Source: Setaria digitata (lineage: Eukaryota; Nematoda; Chromadorea; Rhabditida; Setariidae). Taken from it: DNA of 55,763 bases. The notes below the pieces were generated by a model. The model saw nothing but the letters and a program-made list of their open reading frames with translations. It did no database searches and was not told the DNA's origin. Shown one piece after another: positions 15,528 to 29,773 of this stretch (positions are counted from its first letter, which is position 1; every line of letters starts with the position of its first letter). The DNA lies in assembly GCA_003640385.1 (NCBI GenBank), contig RCAB01000420.1:1-55763 (forward strand), read 5' to 3'. The translations under genes and the position numbers were made by a program.

Positions 15528-17901
15528 GCATATTTACTGCTCCCACTCTTCTCCACAAAAGTCAATGAAAAAAAGGGTGCGTGTATAGGTATTCCAGAAG
15601 AATGTACGGGAGAACACAATAAATACCAGCGTAACTGAAAATTACTTTCTAATCAAAAAAAAAAAAGAGTATTTAATTAGAAATGAAATTCCTCACCTCA
15701 TCATCGCGCACATTGAGATCACCTCCAAAAATAATAATAGTTTTACCATCATCCCATTCAATGAGTTGTTCGAAACATTCCTGAATTTGTGTCAGTCTAA
15801 TGTTAGAATGTTTTTTCGTGCTTTCTAGATGCGTATTGAGCAACATCATTTTACGGCCATGTAATGAAGCCTGGAAGTCAAATATTACACTTCAGTATTA
15901 AAAATAGGAACAATGCATTGAGTAATTGATTAATGACGCGAGATCTACGACAATAAACATTGTTACTCGTTTTTTTTTTTTTTTTTTTCGTTATTCATGG
16001 CAAAACAAAATGGAAATTGACTTTATATTCACAGCAAGAGTCGCTAAGTATAGAAAAAAAAAGTCTAGGGAAGTGAATAAGTCTGAAGCAAGAAATCTTA
16101 GTCCTCTGCCCATAAATAAATGCTACAAATTCATACTATACTAACCTCTACAAGTTGCATAGATCGTCCCATTCCTGATCGTTCGTATGGAAATGCTCTG
16201 TGGGAAATGAACTCAACAACTGGTTTCAAGAGAACGACAGTAAAGTATGGCAAATTTGGAGTTGCAACCAGGATACTATACTCTCCATTCAAATTGTTTC
16301 TGATCAATGGAACCAAGGATGGTGTCATTTCTTGCAGAAAAACTACGTCTGCAGCAATCCTTAATTTCCAAAAGATAAAAGAAAGAGAATAACAATAGGC
16401 ATGTATGTTCATAAATAATTATATTCAATGCATAAAGTCACTGCTTCTTCGGATGAATAAACAGTAGGACGCAGGATCCCTGCTGAAAGTGAGACTAAGT
16501 AGTTAAACTTCTGCAAGGAGCTTTTGAATACATTCACAATTTCATCCATTAACTATTCAGTCAAGCCTTTTTAATAGAGTACTAAATGGTCAATTTTTTA
16601 GCTAATTAAAATACAGAAGATATATTCCGATTCGTGAAAGCTTCCTAGAGCATATCCTATTGTAGCATCATCTAACAGCAAATTCTCCAAGGCAAGATGG
16701 TTCGGTAGCACTACATGCGCACAAGTATCATGAAAAATGAGATTTTATAAACTTTGAAATAATGTAGCAAACTGCAGTAAAACGAATAGCAATGTTGTGT
16801 TCATCGAGACCATCGATATTCCACGACATAACAGTAAGCGAGAAGTCGTCATTTAGTTCATTTACAGAGGACTGCGATGATGCTTTCGTTGAATTAGCCT
16901 CTTCTTCTGTTTCCGTTACATACGAGAAAAAACGCTCTAATGCGGGCTAAAACAAAACGATAGTGAACGGTTGCAATAAAGGGAATCATGCTAATAAAGA
17001 ACTGCCGATAAAAAACGTAAGATTCTGTGAACATGAACGAAACAGTTTAAAAGTCGGAAAGTGGATAGGATTTTCACATGTTTTTCATTGTTTTATTAAT
17101 GTATCCCTATAATACGTGTTATACTAACATGAGTTAAAAAATTCTCATAAATTAAGCCTTTATATGTGGCTATTGTCAGCTTTTTGTGTCCTCTTCTCAA
17201 AACAACGATGCACTTACCTGCAACTGCCAGTTAAAATCTTGCAAAAAAAAGTGCGCACATGCTTCATCGGTCTTGGTAATTTGAGCAAACTTTCTCAACG
17301 CCTCTTCACATTCTTCATTTGATGGTTCTGTCTCCTGTACTATTAAGTTAGATTGAAGGCAGTAGTACAAGAATCGAAAAAAAATCCAGAACCTCCAAGT
17401 AATCTCAATGAAAATCGGTTACTGATAAGAGTTCGATCGGACGTCAGATAACACTGTACCGCTTATTCCTACAAGGGACCATAGGCGCTAGTTATTCTGC
17501 CATTCTGCTTAGTCCTCCCAAAGCGTACTCCTGACTTGAATCAGGCAACTCCAACCATCAGCATGTATTACCATACGTAGCATTACCATTCCAGATTAAG
17601 TGAAATTCATGAGAACACCTCCAATTCTTACTCTACTCTAACTGTTGCTACTTTCACATGGTCAGGTTCAAAGGTTAAAGTCTGAAACTATTCTGATCAT
17701 ATTTTATTTGAGGCAGAAAACCAATGGAGCATTATATGAAAGAACAACGAAACAAAAACAAACTTCCTTGCAGTCTCCTGACTGCTCATGCTCTTCCCTC
17801 GTTTTAGCAACTTCCAAATTTTCTTCTGTTTTAACTACTTCTGGACCTTCCTTCGCTGCAGCTACTTCCGAACCCTTTGACAAGCGAGGAGTAGTACTCA
17901 T
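14923..17901 (-). CDS. TDP2: Tyrosyl-DNA phosphodiesterase 2, 7 exons, about 363 aa
   Basis: Exons in transcript order: 17901-17764, 17334-17218, 16946-16753, 16359-16146, 15870-15697, 15469-15324 and 15031-14923. All phases agree, giving 363 aa against about 362 in human TDP2. The enzyme removes topoisomerase II peptides from 5' DNA ends by cutting the phosphotyrosyl bond, in the nucleus. Residues about 47-90 form the ubiquitin-binding UBA domain (DEACAHFFLQDFNWQLQ). The rest is the Mg-dependent exonuclease-endonuclease-phosphatase fold, with all four catalytic motifs present: N128 (SWNIDGLD), E160 (FLQE), D272 (GGDLN) and H355 (SDHW). The N-terminal 45 residues are low-complexity and acidic. 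NTAQ1 begins 780 bases away on the opposite strand. Confidence 0.95.
15497..15520. repeat. (AT)12 microsatellite in a TDP2 intron
   Basis: Twelve AT units are followed by ACACAC, between the exons ending at 15469 and 15697. Confidence 0.9.
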
Positions 17902-18680
17902 TTCTTGCCATAAAATGAAATATTTTTTACCGTCAAGTGCTTACAATATCTAGTGATACTTATTTGTTAACAACGTATTCTCGGTACAACTAATTATACC
18001 ACGAATGCACTTCGTTAATCCAATCCCGTTCTTATCCCCTTCTTATTCGCCTCATCTGTCTGAAGCATAAATTCCCGCCTTCTTTAAAAGTGAATTTAAA
18101 TCAACGCAGAAAAGAAACGAGCAACAAGAAAGGAAGGAACCACAAGAAAACGCCGAGGTTTATGCGGAATCCGGAGGCACATATGGGCACATACAGCCGC
18201 TCGACAACTCTCCCGAGACTATTCTAAACACTGCTTCAGGAAACAGTAGCATCTGAGAAGGAAAACAGGAAAAGATTATGGAAATATTTATTATTGAGCA
18301 ATTTGATTTCTCGCTTTCTGACTACCAACCCAAAAACTGAGGACTCCAACCTATGCATTCCGTATGAGTGAAGTTTAATTAGACTGAACAAACTGGCATT
18401 TGCAGCATCGGTTAAATTTTTTGAATTATTGAAATATGTTAAGTTCGGATAATACTTCCTTTATGAAATTTTAGTCTGTTAAATTTTCAGAAAGTTCTCG
18501 GTGTAAGATGGTCGACAGTGTTTTCCTTTAGTCTCATGTATCACTGATTAGTTTTCCTTGAGCTTTGGGAACTCCACTATTTTCCTCATTTCTAATTTTA
18601 TTTCTTCTCAAATAAAATGTACTGCGCTGTAGCATCTATGCTAACTTGTGTCTTATGATTTTCTATTTTCAGCTTAAATT
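17902..18680. promoter_or_regulatory. Divergent TDP2/NTAQ1 promoter region
   Basis: The two genes start head to head across 780 bases. Around 18110-18240 this stretch is clearly richer in G/C than its surroundings (GCCGAGG, GGAATCCGGAGG, CAGCCGCTCGACAAC). That is compatible with a shared bidirectional promoter. No TATA box or known operator was identified. The right end carries the probable trans-splice acceptor of NTAQ1. Confidence 0.4.
18662..18672 (+). promoter_or_regulatory. Probable spliced-leader acceptor of NTAQ1
   Basis: TCTATTTTCAG ends 8 bases before the NTAQ1 ATG at 18681. No matching upstream donor or coding exon is apparent, so this looks like a trans-splicing acceptor, the usual start of nematode messages. 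Confidence 0.5.
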
Positions 18681-20036
18681 ATGTCTTATACCGAAAGGAA
18701 ATGGTGCACTACTCTTCAGAAGTGCGATTGCGATTACGCACCAATGTACTGGTATGATCATTTTTCATCGGGTCGATTTCGCAAAATGAAAACATTAACA
18801 ACTCGAATCCATCTCTCCCCTATCAGACACCTAATCTGATTAAACCAAAATCCAAATTTCCATAGGAATTGATTCCATTGTATGCTTGTAATTTATATAA
18901 ATGCATCATTTCCTTGAAAGTTATGAATGTTAAAATGCAGATTTAAGAGTTCTGTGTTTTTTTAATTTATAGTGAGGAAAATATTTGGAAGTTGTGTAAG
19001 AAGATATCAATTTCATCGGGAGAACTAAACTGTTGCAACGTTATTTTCATATCAAATAGAAACGAAACGGTAATGATTTGGTACAGGGGGACAGGAGTTT
19101 ATTTTTAGCAGCAAATTAAACTTCCTTTGGTAATTTAATTCCACATTTAGCTCAGGACTTTTATTTGATTTAAAGTGAGGATCTGTCGTGTTTTGGTTTT
19201 CTAAGGTTCACTTTTCGTAGAAATCCTTCTTGTATTTTGGATAACATGACTTCATCATTTTAGGTCCCTTTATGGAAGCAAAATGCTGCAGCAGTAGCAG
19301 GACAAGACTGTATGATATGGGTTAGGTTTAGTTTTCAAGCGTATTTTATATCATCTTAAAGATTCTACTTCTAATATCTTGATTAGATTAACGAGGCCTC
19401 TTCGGAGTTTATGTCTCCATCAGAATATTTGTTGCAGGATTATCATGTAATCCTGCTATATTCTAAGTCCGGTTCAGTACTGGTTTATGATTTCGACACA
19501 ACATTAGCTTTCCCTTGTGATGTCCAGACGTATTGGACAGAGACATTTCATCCTGAGCTAAATTTGGACGAAAGTTATCAAAGGTAAGTTTAATTTCTTA
19601 GTGGGATCCTTCACTTTACCATCATCAAGTAAAAACTGCCCGCCTAATATTTCGTAATGAAGGTATCAAAAAAGTTGTTGTTTCTATGAGGAGATATTGT
19701 TCCGCTAGAATCTTTCTTCTGTTTTAGATATTTTCGAGTCATTAGTGGCTCAAATTACCTACAACACTTCTCTTCTGATCGCAGGCATATGCTGGAGGCT
19801 AATGGAAATCACAAATCGCCACCACCGTCTTGGTCTCCTATATATGACCCAGGTATTCCTGCTAACTCGAATTTATTTGGGCAGTAAATTTAGTACTTAG
19901 ATATATTTCAGATATCGGTAATAATCTTCGTTGGTTTATATCAATGGACGATCTTTCATTGAATGACATCAGCAAAGTTTATGATGAAAATTCATTCAGT
20001 GAGCTCATTACTGAATTGTTAAAAAATGAGCGTTGA
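18681..20036 (+). CDS. NTAQ1: Protein N-terminal glutamine amidohydrolase, 6 exons, about 206 aa
   Basis: Exons: 18681-18751, 18973-19069, 19264-19320, 19438-19583, 19728-19852 and 19912-20036. Phases agree, giving 206 aa against about 205 in human. The enzyme converts N-terminal glutamine to glutamate, feeding proteins into the Arg/N-degron pathway. The catalytic triad is intact: C24 (YCEENIWKLC), H78 (DYHV) and D93 (VYDFD). Other family blocks are VIFISN, VPLWKQ, LAFPCD, YFRVI and WFISMDD. The start is set by a single ATG just after an acceptor-like TTTTCAG. The open frame across 19321-19437 is intron, because joining 19320 to 19438 restores the family W-DYHV block. YARS2 follows 620 bases downstream on the same strand, so the two may be co-transcribed. 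Confidence 0.96.
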
Positions 20037-20655
20037 ATTTCTTTATTATATAGTTCTTCATAAATTATAAATACCTCTGGAAATCAGTTAGTTTAATTTC
20101 CCGGTTTTTTGAATTCCACAAATATTTCTGTCTTTCGTGTTCGTTTTCCCCTCATAAATTTCGCTTCATTATTTGTGGCTGGGGGACACTTCTAATTTAG
20201 TTCTATTTCTTTTGACTGGAATTCGCTCAATGGAAAAAGTGATATTAGGATTATATGGCATTGTATTAAAAACGAGAACTTGTGTATCATAATTGGTGAG
20301 TAATAACTTTTCAAAGCATTCTTTATGTTTAAATGATTACTGGCTACTTGGCTTGTCAATTTTGCTCTTTAGAGATGACGTCCAAATTTCTTTTATGCTA
20401 ATTTCTGTTGCTTTATAATTTTTCGTTACTTATTTTAGTCATAAAATGAACCTGTTATGGGAAAAAAAAGAATTACGCAGGTAAAACTTACTGATTTAAT
20501 AAAGTATGATACTGTATTTGACTCATTTCATACTTTCTGGTGCTTCCATAACTTATTTTCATGCGGCATTTATGACAACAAATAGTATATTTTATTGAGA
20601 AATATGATATCATTTTGAATCAAACCTCAGAAATTGTACTATTTTGGTTAGCGAA
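20037..20655. other. NTAQ1-YARS2 intergenic spacer
   Basis: This 619-base spacer lies between two same-strand genes. It has a possible poly(A) signal (AATAAA near 20499) and, at its right end, the acceptor-like TTTTGGTTAG ending at 20651. Nothing else was recognised. Confidence 0.5.
20642..20651 (+). promoter_or_regulatory. Probable spliced-leader acceptor of YARS2
   Basis: TTTTGGTTAG ends 4 bases before the ATG at 20656. This supports that ATG as the YARS2 start and fits a trans-spliced downstream gene. Confidence 0.4.
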
Positions 20656-23188
<2,533 letters not shown>

Positions 23189-24801
23189 TTGTTTGGAAAA
23201 TTGTTTTTAATCAGAAAAACTACTTCACTCTTATTAACCCACAAACTTTGAAAATTAAAGAAATGCGGGGTCGATCACTTTTTATTGACTTTTACTACTT
23301 CACATTGGTAGTGTAATCGAATGTGCAGTAAATAAATAATATCTTGTTTGTCATTGGGAGGATACCTGGGAGATACTTCCATGAAAACTGAGTTAATTCT
23401 GAAAATGTTTTGTGTTGATTCATATCGGCTTTTACCTTTCATCTCGTACTGGTTTTGGATCGTGTGGGTTTTTTGTATTGTTTTTAGTCACTATCAGTCA
23501 GTAACTTCTAGTCACAATTAATTGCCGCTGAAGCAATAATTTAGATGAAACTGTTGGCAAAGCGAAAAAAGGTTTTTACACAGTGGAATTACAATAACTA
23601 CTGTTTGCAGCACTTTTATTAGTACATTAGCTCCTCAAAAGACAAAGGAAACGTATCAGTCGTAGTCCGTGTTCCATCATCGTAATAATGATTTGAGAAA
23701 ACTAGACAGAAAACACTGCGGAGAGGACTCCAGCAATAAGAGAAAATTATTGTCAGATTCGTCCAAGAGGGTGCCAGTAACATCTCCAAGTTTAAATCAC
23801 TAGTGGCCAGGGACAAGGGCTAAAAGAAATGAGTGAAAGTGAGCAGAAGTCAACTTACAAATTCTGTAGAAGTTGGGCCTTTTCTTTGTATGTTTTTATT
23901 ATTATACTTTTGAAATAATAAACCTTATTCAACGAAATTGGATCTTCTCCAACACGAAAATGAAGTTTTTCTTTTTAATATCATACCAAATCCGCATTTC
24001 CTCCTAGCTATAGGTTTAACATCTTCAATAATGATTTTGTTTTCATTTGTTGTGGAAGTGAAACACTCTCACGTGATACAGTTTAACACATATGAAAAGG
24101 AACTGCTTTTGACTTAAGATCCCAGTCCTGCCTGTAGGCTTGCAAGTGGACAAGTTCAGAATTCAAATTTAAAGCTGAGCTCCATAGTTTGCAAGAGGTA
24201 TCTCTTATTTCCATATCTCTGGAGCATCAAAGTTCCAGAAAAATTGCACTGCATGAAAAGTTATCTCATATCGAGCAGTAGCTAACTATCACAGTAGGTT
24301 AATAGCAAGGGGGAATACTTCAATTTTTGATTCCGTTAACTTATACCAAGCATAGGCCAAATTCCACGTGGTGGCAAGATTTCCAGGCAGGAATTTCTGT
24401 GGTCCGGGCTGGTTCGGTCCAGTCTACCAGTGTTTAGAATCGGAATTTCATTGGGGCGAATCTGGCCGAACTTTGCTGCTGTGTATTATGACTTTTGATA
24501 ATTCAAATGAAAGTACGGCGGGAAGTTATTGAGTGTCATGTTGCTGTGTCTTGAAGTTTTCCGGGATTATGGAGACCATTCGGTGGATTGTGGGTTGTAT
24601 GGTAATATATGCCACATGCACACTTTATCAGTGACAAATGCTGGCTGGTAAAATCCATCAGTAGTGCAAAGTAAACAGTTATTTGATGTGCGACTTTACG
24701 TGCAATTAGGCACTGAAAATTTTTACTTCGTATCAGGCAGGTGCAGTGTATTTATTCATTTGAGCAGGCAACTGTAATTTATAAAGTAATTCGGATAAAA
24801 A
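23189..24801. other. Intergenic region upstream of the CAF-1 p60 gene
   Basis: No gene recognised. An AATAAA near 23329 may end YARS2. A patch at about 24365-24480 is markedly richer in G/C than the surroundings (GGTCCGGGCTGGTTCGGTCCAG). It could be promoter or non-coding RNA sequence, but I cannot fold it into a known RNA. Confidence 0.45.
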
Positions 24802-27800
24802 ATGGTGGAAAGGATAGCAAAAAGTGAGGCAACAGCAATGCTCCATTATATGCCAGAAATCATTTGGCATGATCGGGACTCCTTACTTTCCGTGGATTTC
24901 CAAGCCCAGCGGGATGGCAGAGTGGGCTTTTATAAGGTAAAAGCTGTTTAATTTGCCTTGGAAGTCTTTTTATCGTTTTTCTGATTTATCATGCTTTTTG
25001 ACATTATTTCTTCAGCAGTCTCATCACACAGTAATTCTTTCCTAAAACAAAAGATCCTTTCCGGCTGAAGCAATTCCATTTATAGTTGGTAACAAGTAGC
25101 TTACGAAAAGAGGTGCGAATCTGGAAAATGGATTTTCGGATGCTACCGTTTGGAACTGAAGATTTGGGAGTGTATTTTGTTGCAAATTTAGTTGGTCATC
25201 GTACAACTGTTAATGTTGCACGTTTCTCTCCAGATGGTATTTCATTTTTATCAGTAATACACGATATTCAAATCTTATGCCCTGTTTTGCTTATCTGTCA
25301 GTTTTTACAAAATTGAAGGACATTTTCTCGTCAGTGGAGATTGCGATGGTCGTATGATCATTTGGAAAGTTGACTTGGACTGTCCAAACGTGGGGCTGGC
25401 ACGAGATGACGATTTCCCTCCAAATACTGAAAACTGGGTCAGGTACAAAACTCCGTTAAGGTATAATAATTTGGATCAAGTGCTCAGTATTGCTAGCTTG
25501 AAGTTGTTGTTATATCTTTTTTTTTTTTCAAAATAAATATTTTTACGGCTGTTATGAAAGTGGAAAAAAGCTATCCTCACTTTAGTGTTCATAACGTATT
25601 ATAACAGTAAATTTAATTTAGCCACGATAGCGATATCTGCTCTTTGTGTTGGAGTCCAGATAGCCAGCGTTTTGCTATTGTGTCTAATGACGAATCTGTT
25701 GCCGTATATGAAGCAAGTACAGGTGGTAGTCAGTTCGAGTGTGAATTTACTTCAATAAGTTAATTAGTTAGATTTCAACAAATGAAGCAAGAGCAACATA
25801 ATTTACAAAAAGAAAGTTATAGCAGTAAATTTGTAATACAGGTAGACGCTTGTGGCACGTGAAGTCTTACCGACGTTTCCCAAATGGTATCGCATGGGAT
25901 CCACGCGGCAAGTATATTGTTACAATGTCCACTGATAGAAAACTGGATATTTTATGTGAAAAGAAAGGTAGTCGCTTGGTGTGTATTCAAAACGTTCATT
26001 TGCCGAAGACAGCTTTAAGAAGAACAAATTTGGCAGCTGGCGTAAGTTATAATTCAGAGATTTCCTCCCGGAAAATAGAAGAGTAATTAGCTACCCATAA
26101 GTCCGGATCCATAAATAGTTGTGAATTGGATAATGAAAAGCTTCTTTTAAGGACTACAAGTTATTTCATGACGATCAGTTGATGTCATTTTCTAGAATTC
26201 CAGATTTCTCACCTGACGGTGAATTACTGATTGCACCAAGTATGTTTCAAGTTACATTTTCTAGTCCAAAGTCGCGTACCTCGTAAATTACTTCCAAATT
26301 AATTGTGTGATTCCTCCCACAACATCATATCTGCTAATATATTTAGGTGGTATTTTGGAGACAGGTTCTTTGAACATTTTCGGCACATATATTTTTCGTC
26401 GTTCTGAGTTTCCAAAGTAAGTTTTGCCGGTTAAATGACTCAATTATCTTAAGCATCTGCTAAATATCTGCATCAATCTGAACAACCATTTAAAATATAT
26501 TTATTGATATATTTCAAAAAATCTAGGACATTTTTTATTTTACATTTATTACACTACGTTGCATATTTCATAATACTAGAAAATTCCCATGAATAGATAA
26601 AAAGTAAGCAGTCAGAAATACGTCTAGAAAAACGGATCTCTGATTTTAGCACTGAAATGCTTTGATAAGAGTTAAAACATTGTATATGCATTTTTAGAGG
26701 TCGTCCTGCTGCATTTATTCCTTCTTCGAAAGCTACCTTTCGTATCTCTTGTTCTCCTGTATTGTACAAACTTCATAAACAAATTAGCAGTAATCCTTTA
26801 AAGTAAGTCTTTGCTTAATAGTCTTCCAGCTTACTATCAAAAGGAAGAACTTATTATAGGTCATTATAATTCACTGTTAACTTATCCAGACAATTCTTCA
26901 TAAAACTATTTTTTTGACAGTTCTAAAGAGTTTTTTTAGACTGCCATATCGTATTGTTTGGGCTGCATTGACGAAGGATACTGTGTATATTTTTGACAGC
27001 CAACTCTGCAGATGTATTGCATGTGCTACGAATCTTCAGTACGATACTCTTACAGATATGACATGGAGTCCTGATGGACGAGTTTTGATGATTTGTTCTT
27101 TGGAAGGTTATATTAGTTTTATCAGGTATATATCTCGTGATGGGTCTTCAGTTTGATTCTAGTTTGTGCGGTTGCTCATGTTTCCAGTCCAGCCACTAAA
27201 GTTTCAACGGCGAATTCAACTTAACTCTGATTTATATAAAAGTGCAGTTTTTCATTTAGTTATTATCGTTCTTTCACTTGCAGAGTGCTTATATTTTTAA
27301 ATAGTCTTGTTCAGATTCGGTGAGATAGCGCTAGGCGTTAAATATACTGGAAAAATACCTCAACCGCCACCATCTCCACTGTTTGAACGAGAGAGAAAAA
27401 GACGGAAGCATAGTAAGTAATGCAATGAGTTCTCGTTTGTGTTTTTATGACTTTCACTGTTTTAGAGGAAATTTTCGTATTTTCATGCACATATGCAGAG
27501 ACTTTCAGAAAGTTCGTTGGTTCAACTGAGTGTGAAACAAAAACGCGGAAGCTCACCTCCCAATTCACTTTTGAAATTTTTTAAAAAGATGGCGGAATCT
27601 CAAAGCAGAAAGAAACGAGATCAAACCATATGTGAGGCGTAAGTTTCTATTTGATACTGTTAGTCAGAGCTACCCAGTATAGAGTTCAGAAAAGCTATAT
27701 TAACTGTGCTAAATGGCAAATATTGTAAAACTATGAAGATTCAGATGTAAATAATACATTTGATTATACAATTGCAGAGTCAAAGTAAGCAGTGACATAT

Positions 27801-27970
27801 CAGCAGTCGAAAATAGAAGTGATATGGTAAAAGAGAATGCTCCGAGCTCCAGCAACAAGTCGAGAACGCTTGTGAAGCGTGCAGGCGATATCGATAGCAG
27901 TGGGAAAGAACCTAATACAAAAGATGGAAGCAAGAAGCGGGCAAAGTTAACCACATCACCACTGATGTAG
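24802..27970 (+). CDS. CHAF1B: Chromatin assembly factor 1 p60 subunit (WD40), 12 exons, about 532 aa
   Basis: Exons: 24802-24936, 25086-25236, 25319-25460, 25622-25722, 25842-26041, 26152-26239, 26347-26416, 26698-26802, 26940-27125, 27315-27412, 27509-27638 and 27778-27970. All phases agree, giving 532 aa against about 559 in human. CAF-1 deposits H3-H4 on newly copied DNA; p60 is its WD40 subunit. Residues about 15-400 are the propeller, with family blocks EIIWHDRDSLLSVDFQ, VRIWK, GRMIIWKVD, LCWSPD, IAWDPRGKYI, LFHDDQLMSF, LPYRIVWA and MTWSPDGR. The tail (about 400-532) is basic and serine-rich, and includes NSLLKFFKK (444-452), which resembles a PCNA-binding box without its glutamine. Exon 11 must start after TTTCAG at 27508 to keep the frame open. 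The third in-frame ATG (residue 17) would also be a reasonable start. Confidence 0.94.
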
Positions 27971-28056
27971 CTTGACAGAACATTTAAATATAGTTTTTTT
28001 TTTTTAATGATAAGTCTTACAGTGGCTGAGATGTTATTCATCTGTATACTTTATGC

Positions 28057-28062
28057 AATAAA
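28057..28062 (+). terminator. Poly(A) signal of the CAF-1 p60 gene
   Basis: AATAAA lies 87 bases after the stop codon. Confidence 0.6.
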
Positions 28063-28159
28063 CCTTCACCTGCATCTCACAAATTTTTGGCTATTTTAGT
28101 TCTGTTATATTTTAAAGTTCTAATTAGTTTTTACATTTGATATTTTTCTCATCACTTTT

Positions 28160-28161
<2 letters not shown>

Positions 28162-28253
<92 letters not shown>
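28162..28253 (+). repeat. 92-base T homopolymer
   Basis: Ninety-two uninterrupted T residues lie about 190 bases after the CAF-1 p60 stop. The true length may differ, since such runs are hard to sequence and assemble. Confidence 0.9.
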
Positions 28254-28254
<1 letters not shown>

Positions 28255-29773
28255 TCCTTACTCATTTTCATGTTAAGACTTCAAGTTTATTTTTAACTGA
28301 TTTCATTTCTTTTTCCATATTTTATTTTGAGCACTTTTCTGTGATGTTATGACTTCCGTTTTGTATGATTCAAAAAGTATCCAACGTAGTGAATCATACA
28401 TACCCTGTAAGAAACAATTTGAATTTCCGGTTTCTTGTCCCACACTTTGATTTTATAATCACCGATTGAATTATCCGTGGTCCTGTGGAACAGGCTGGGA
28501 TGTGGTAGGAGTTAGTCCTTAGGGTTATAAATTATTCGTTTAATATATACGAGCAAGGCTTTTTTTTTTTTGTACCAAAGTTAGGCATCAGAATTTGTCT
28601 CAATATCTGTTATGTTTTCAGATCCGTCATTACGTGTAATGAAGAACATATGAACTTTGGAAATATTCATTAATAGGATATCATGAAAGTGCTGCTTCCT
28701 GTACATTGTATCCCATAAAAATGTAGAACCTCTTTACAAATATTCCGACATGTTACATTAAGGACACCTCGATACCATAATTGGAAATGAAAGTATCGTT
28801 ATGAAACTGTTCTGTTTAAATTATTGTTATCGACGAAAAACCGGAGAAAATTTGAAGTCGGACATATTTCACCTTCGGTTCCTTTAAGTGTTTTTTATCA
28901 GTGAAATTGTTTGTTGTGTTAAGGTATGCTAGTCTTTTCTGAATTTTGAGGCGATATGAAAAAAGATTCAAGCTTTAGAGACTTTTTACATTTTATAATT
29001 TAAATATTATAGGCTTATTAATATGATTTTCTGTCCAGAGATTTGGTTATCACAAATCAAAATTGATTATTCTCCATGCCAGGACTGTTTCATGTTATAC
29101 CACTTCAGTTTTATCATATATAATTTTTACTTGGTAAGGTTTTTCTTTTTTTGAACATCTTGAGATCGTTAAACTATGTTTTGCATGTTAGCCTAATTTA
29201 TTCTTTTGGAAATAATATTCCGGGAATTACGCCATAATGTAATGGTATTTGTGGAATTTGTACAAATGTTCTTTAAAAGAAATTCAGCAGAAATGAAAAT
29301 TCAATTTCACTGCTACGACTTTTCAGGAATCAGCAGTACTACCAATTTTTAATATAATAGTGAATGAAATGTCCCATTAGTTGTAAACGAATTGAAGATG
29401 TTAATGGTTAATTAATATTTATATTCTACAAAAAGGTTTCGAACTAAACATAACTCTGCCCATTAGTTAATGTGAGAAGTAAGTGTAATCACATAGTAAA
29501 ACAATTTTTCAATACTTTTTTTTTGCTTCTCTGTTTGATGCCACTTTTTCTACAATCCTGAAGAGTTTAGAATTATTCAGCTATATAGGGGACAGTTTAA
29601 TTCTCCAGTGCTTAAGATTAATTCAGGTTCTAGTCAAACTACTGGAAGTGACTGATAGAACTAGTATCAGCGGGATTTCGCCTGCCGTATACTGATTTCT
29701 TAATAAAAAGGGTCCTAGTCTTGTGAAACTGTGAAACTATTCAAATTTCAATTTGATAAATGTAGAAAACGAA

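Larger units (their letters stand above)
27971..29773. other. Intergenic region between convergent genes
   Basis: This holds the 3' end of the CAF-1 p60 gene (+) and of the unrecognised gene (-), plus the long T tract at 28162-28253. No gene was recognised within it. Confidence 0.5.

Noticed and set aside
19321..19437. Open frame INEASSEFMSPSEYLLQ as part of NTAQ1
   Set aside because: The family has W directly before DYHV, so this stretch is intron with a GT start and a TTGCAG end.
26914..26939. Earlier acceptor for CAF-1 p60 exon 9
   Set aside because: Using TTGACAG before 26930 leads to a stop in the required phase. The TTTTTTTAG acceptor at 26939 keeps the frame and the LPYRIVW block.
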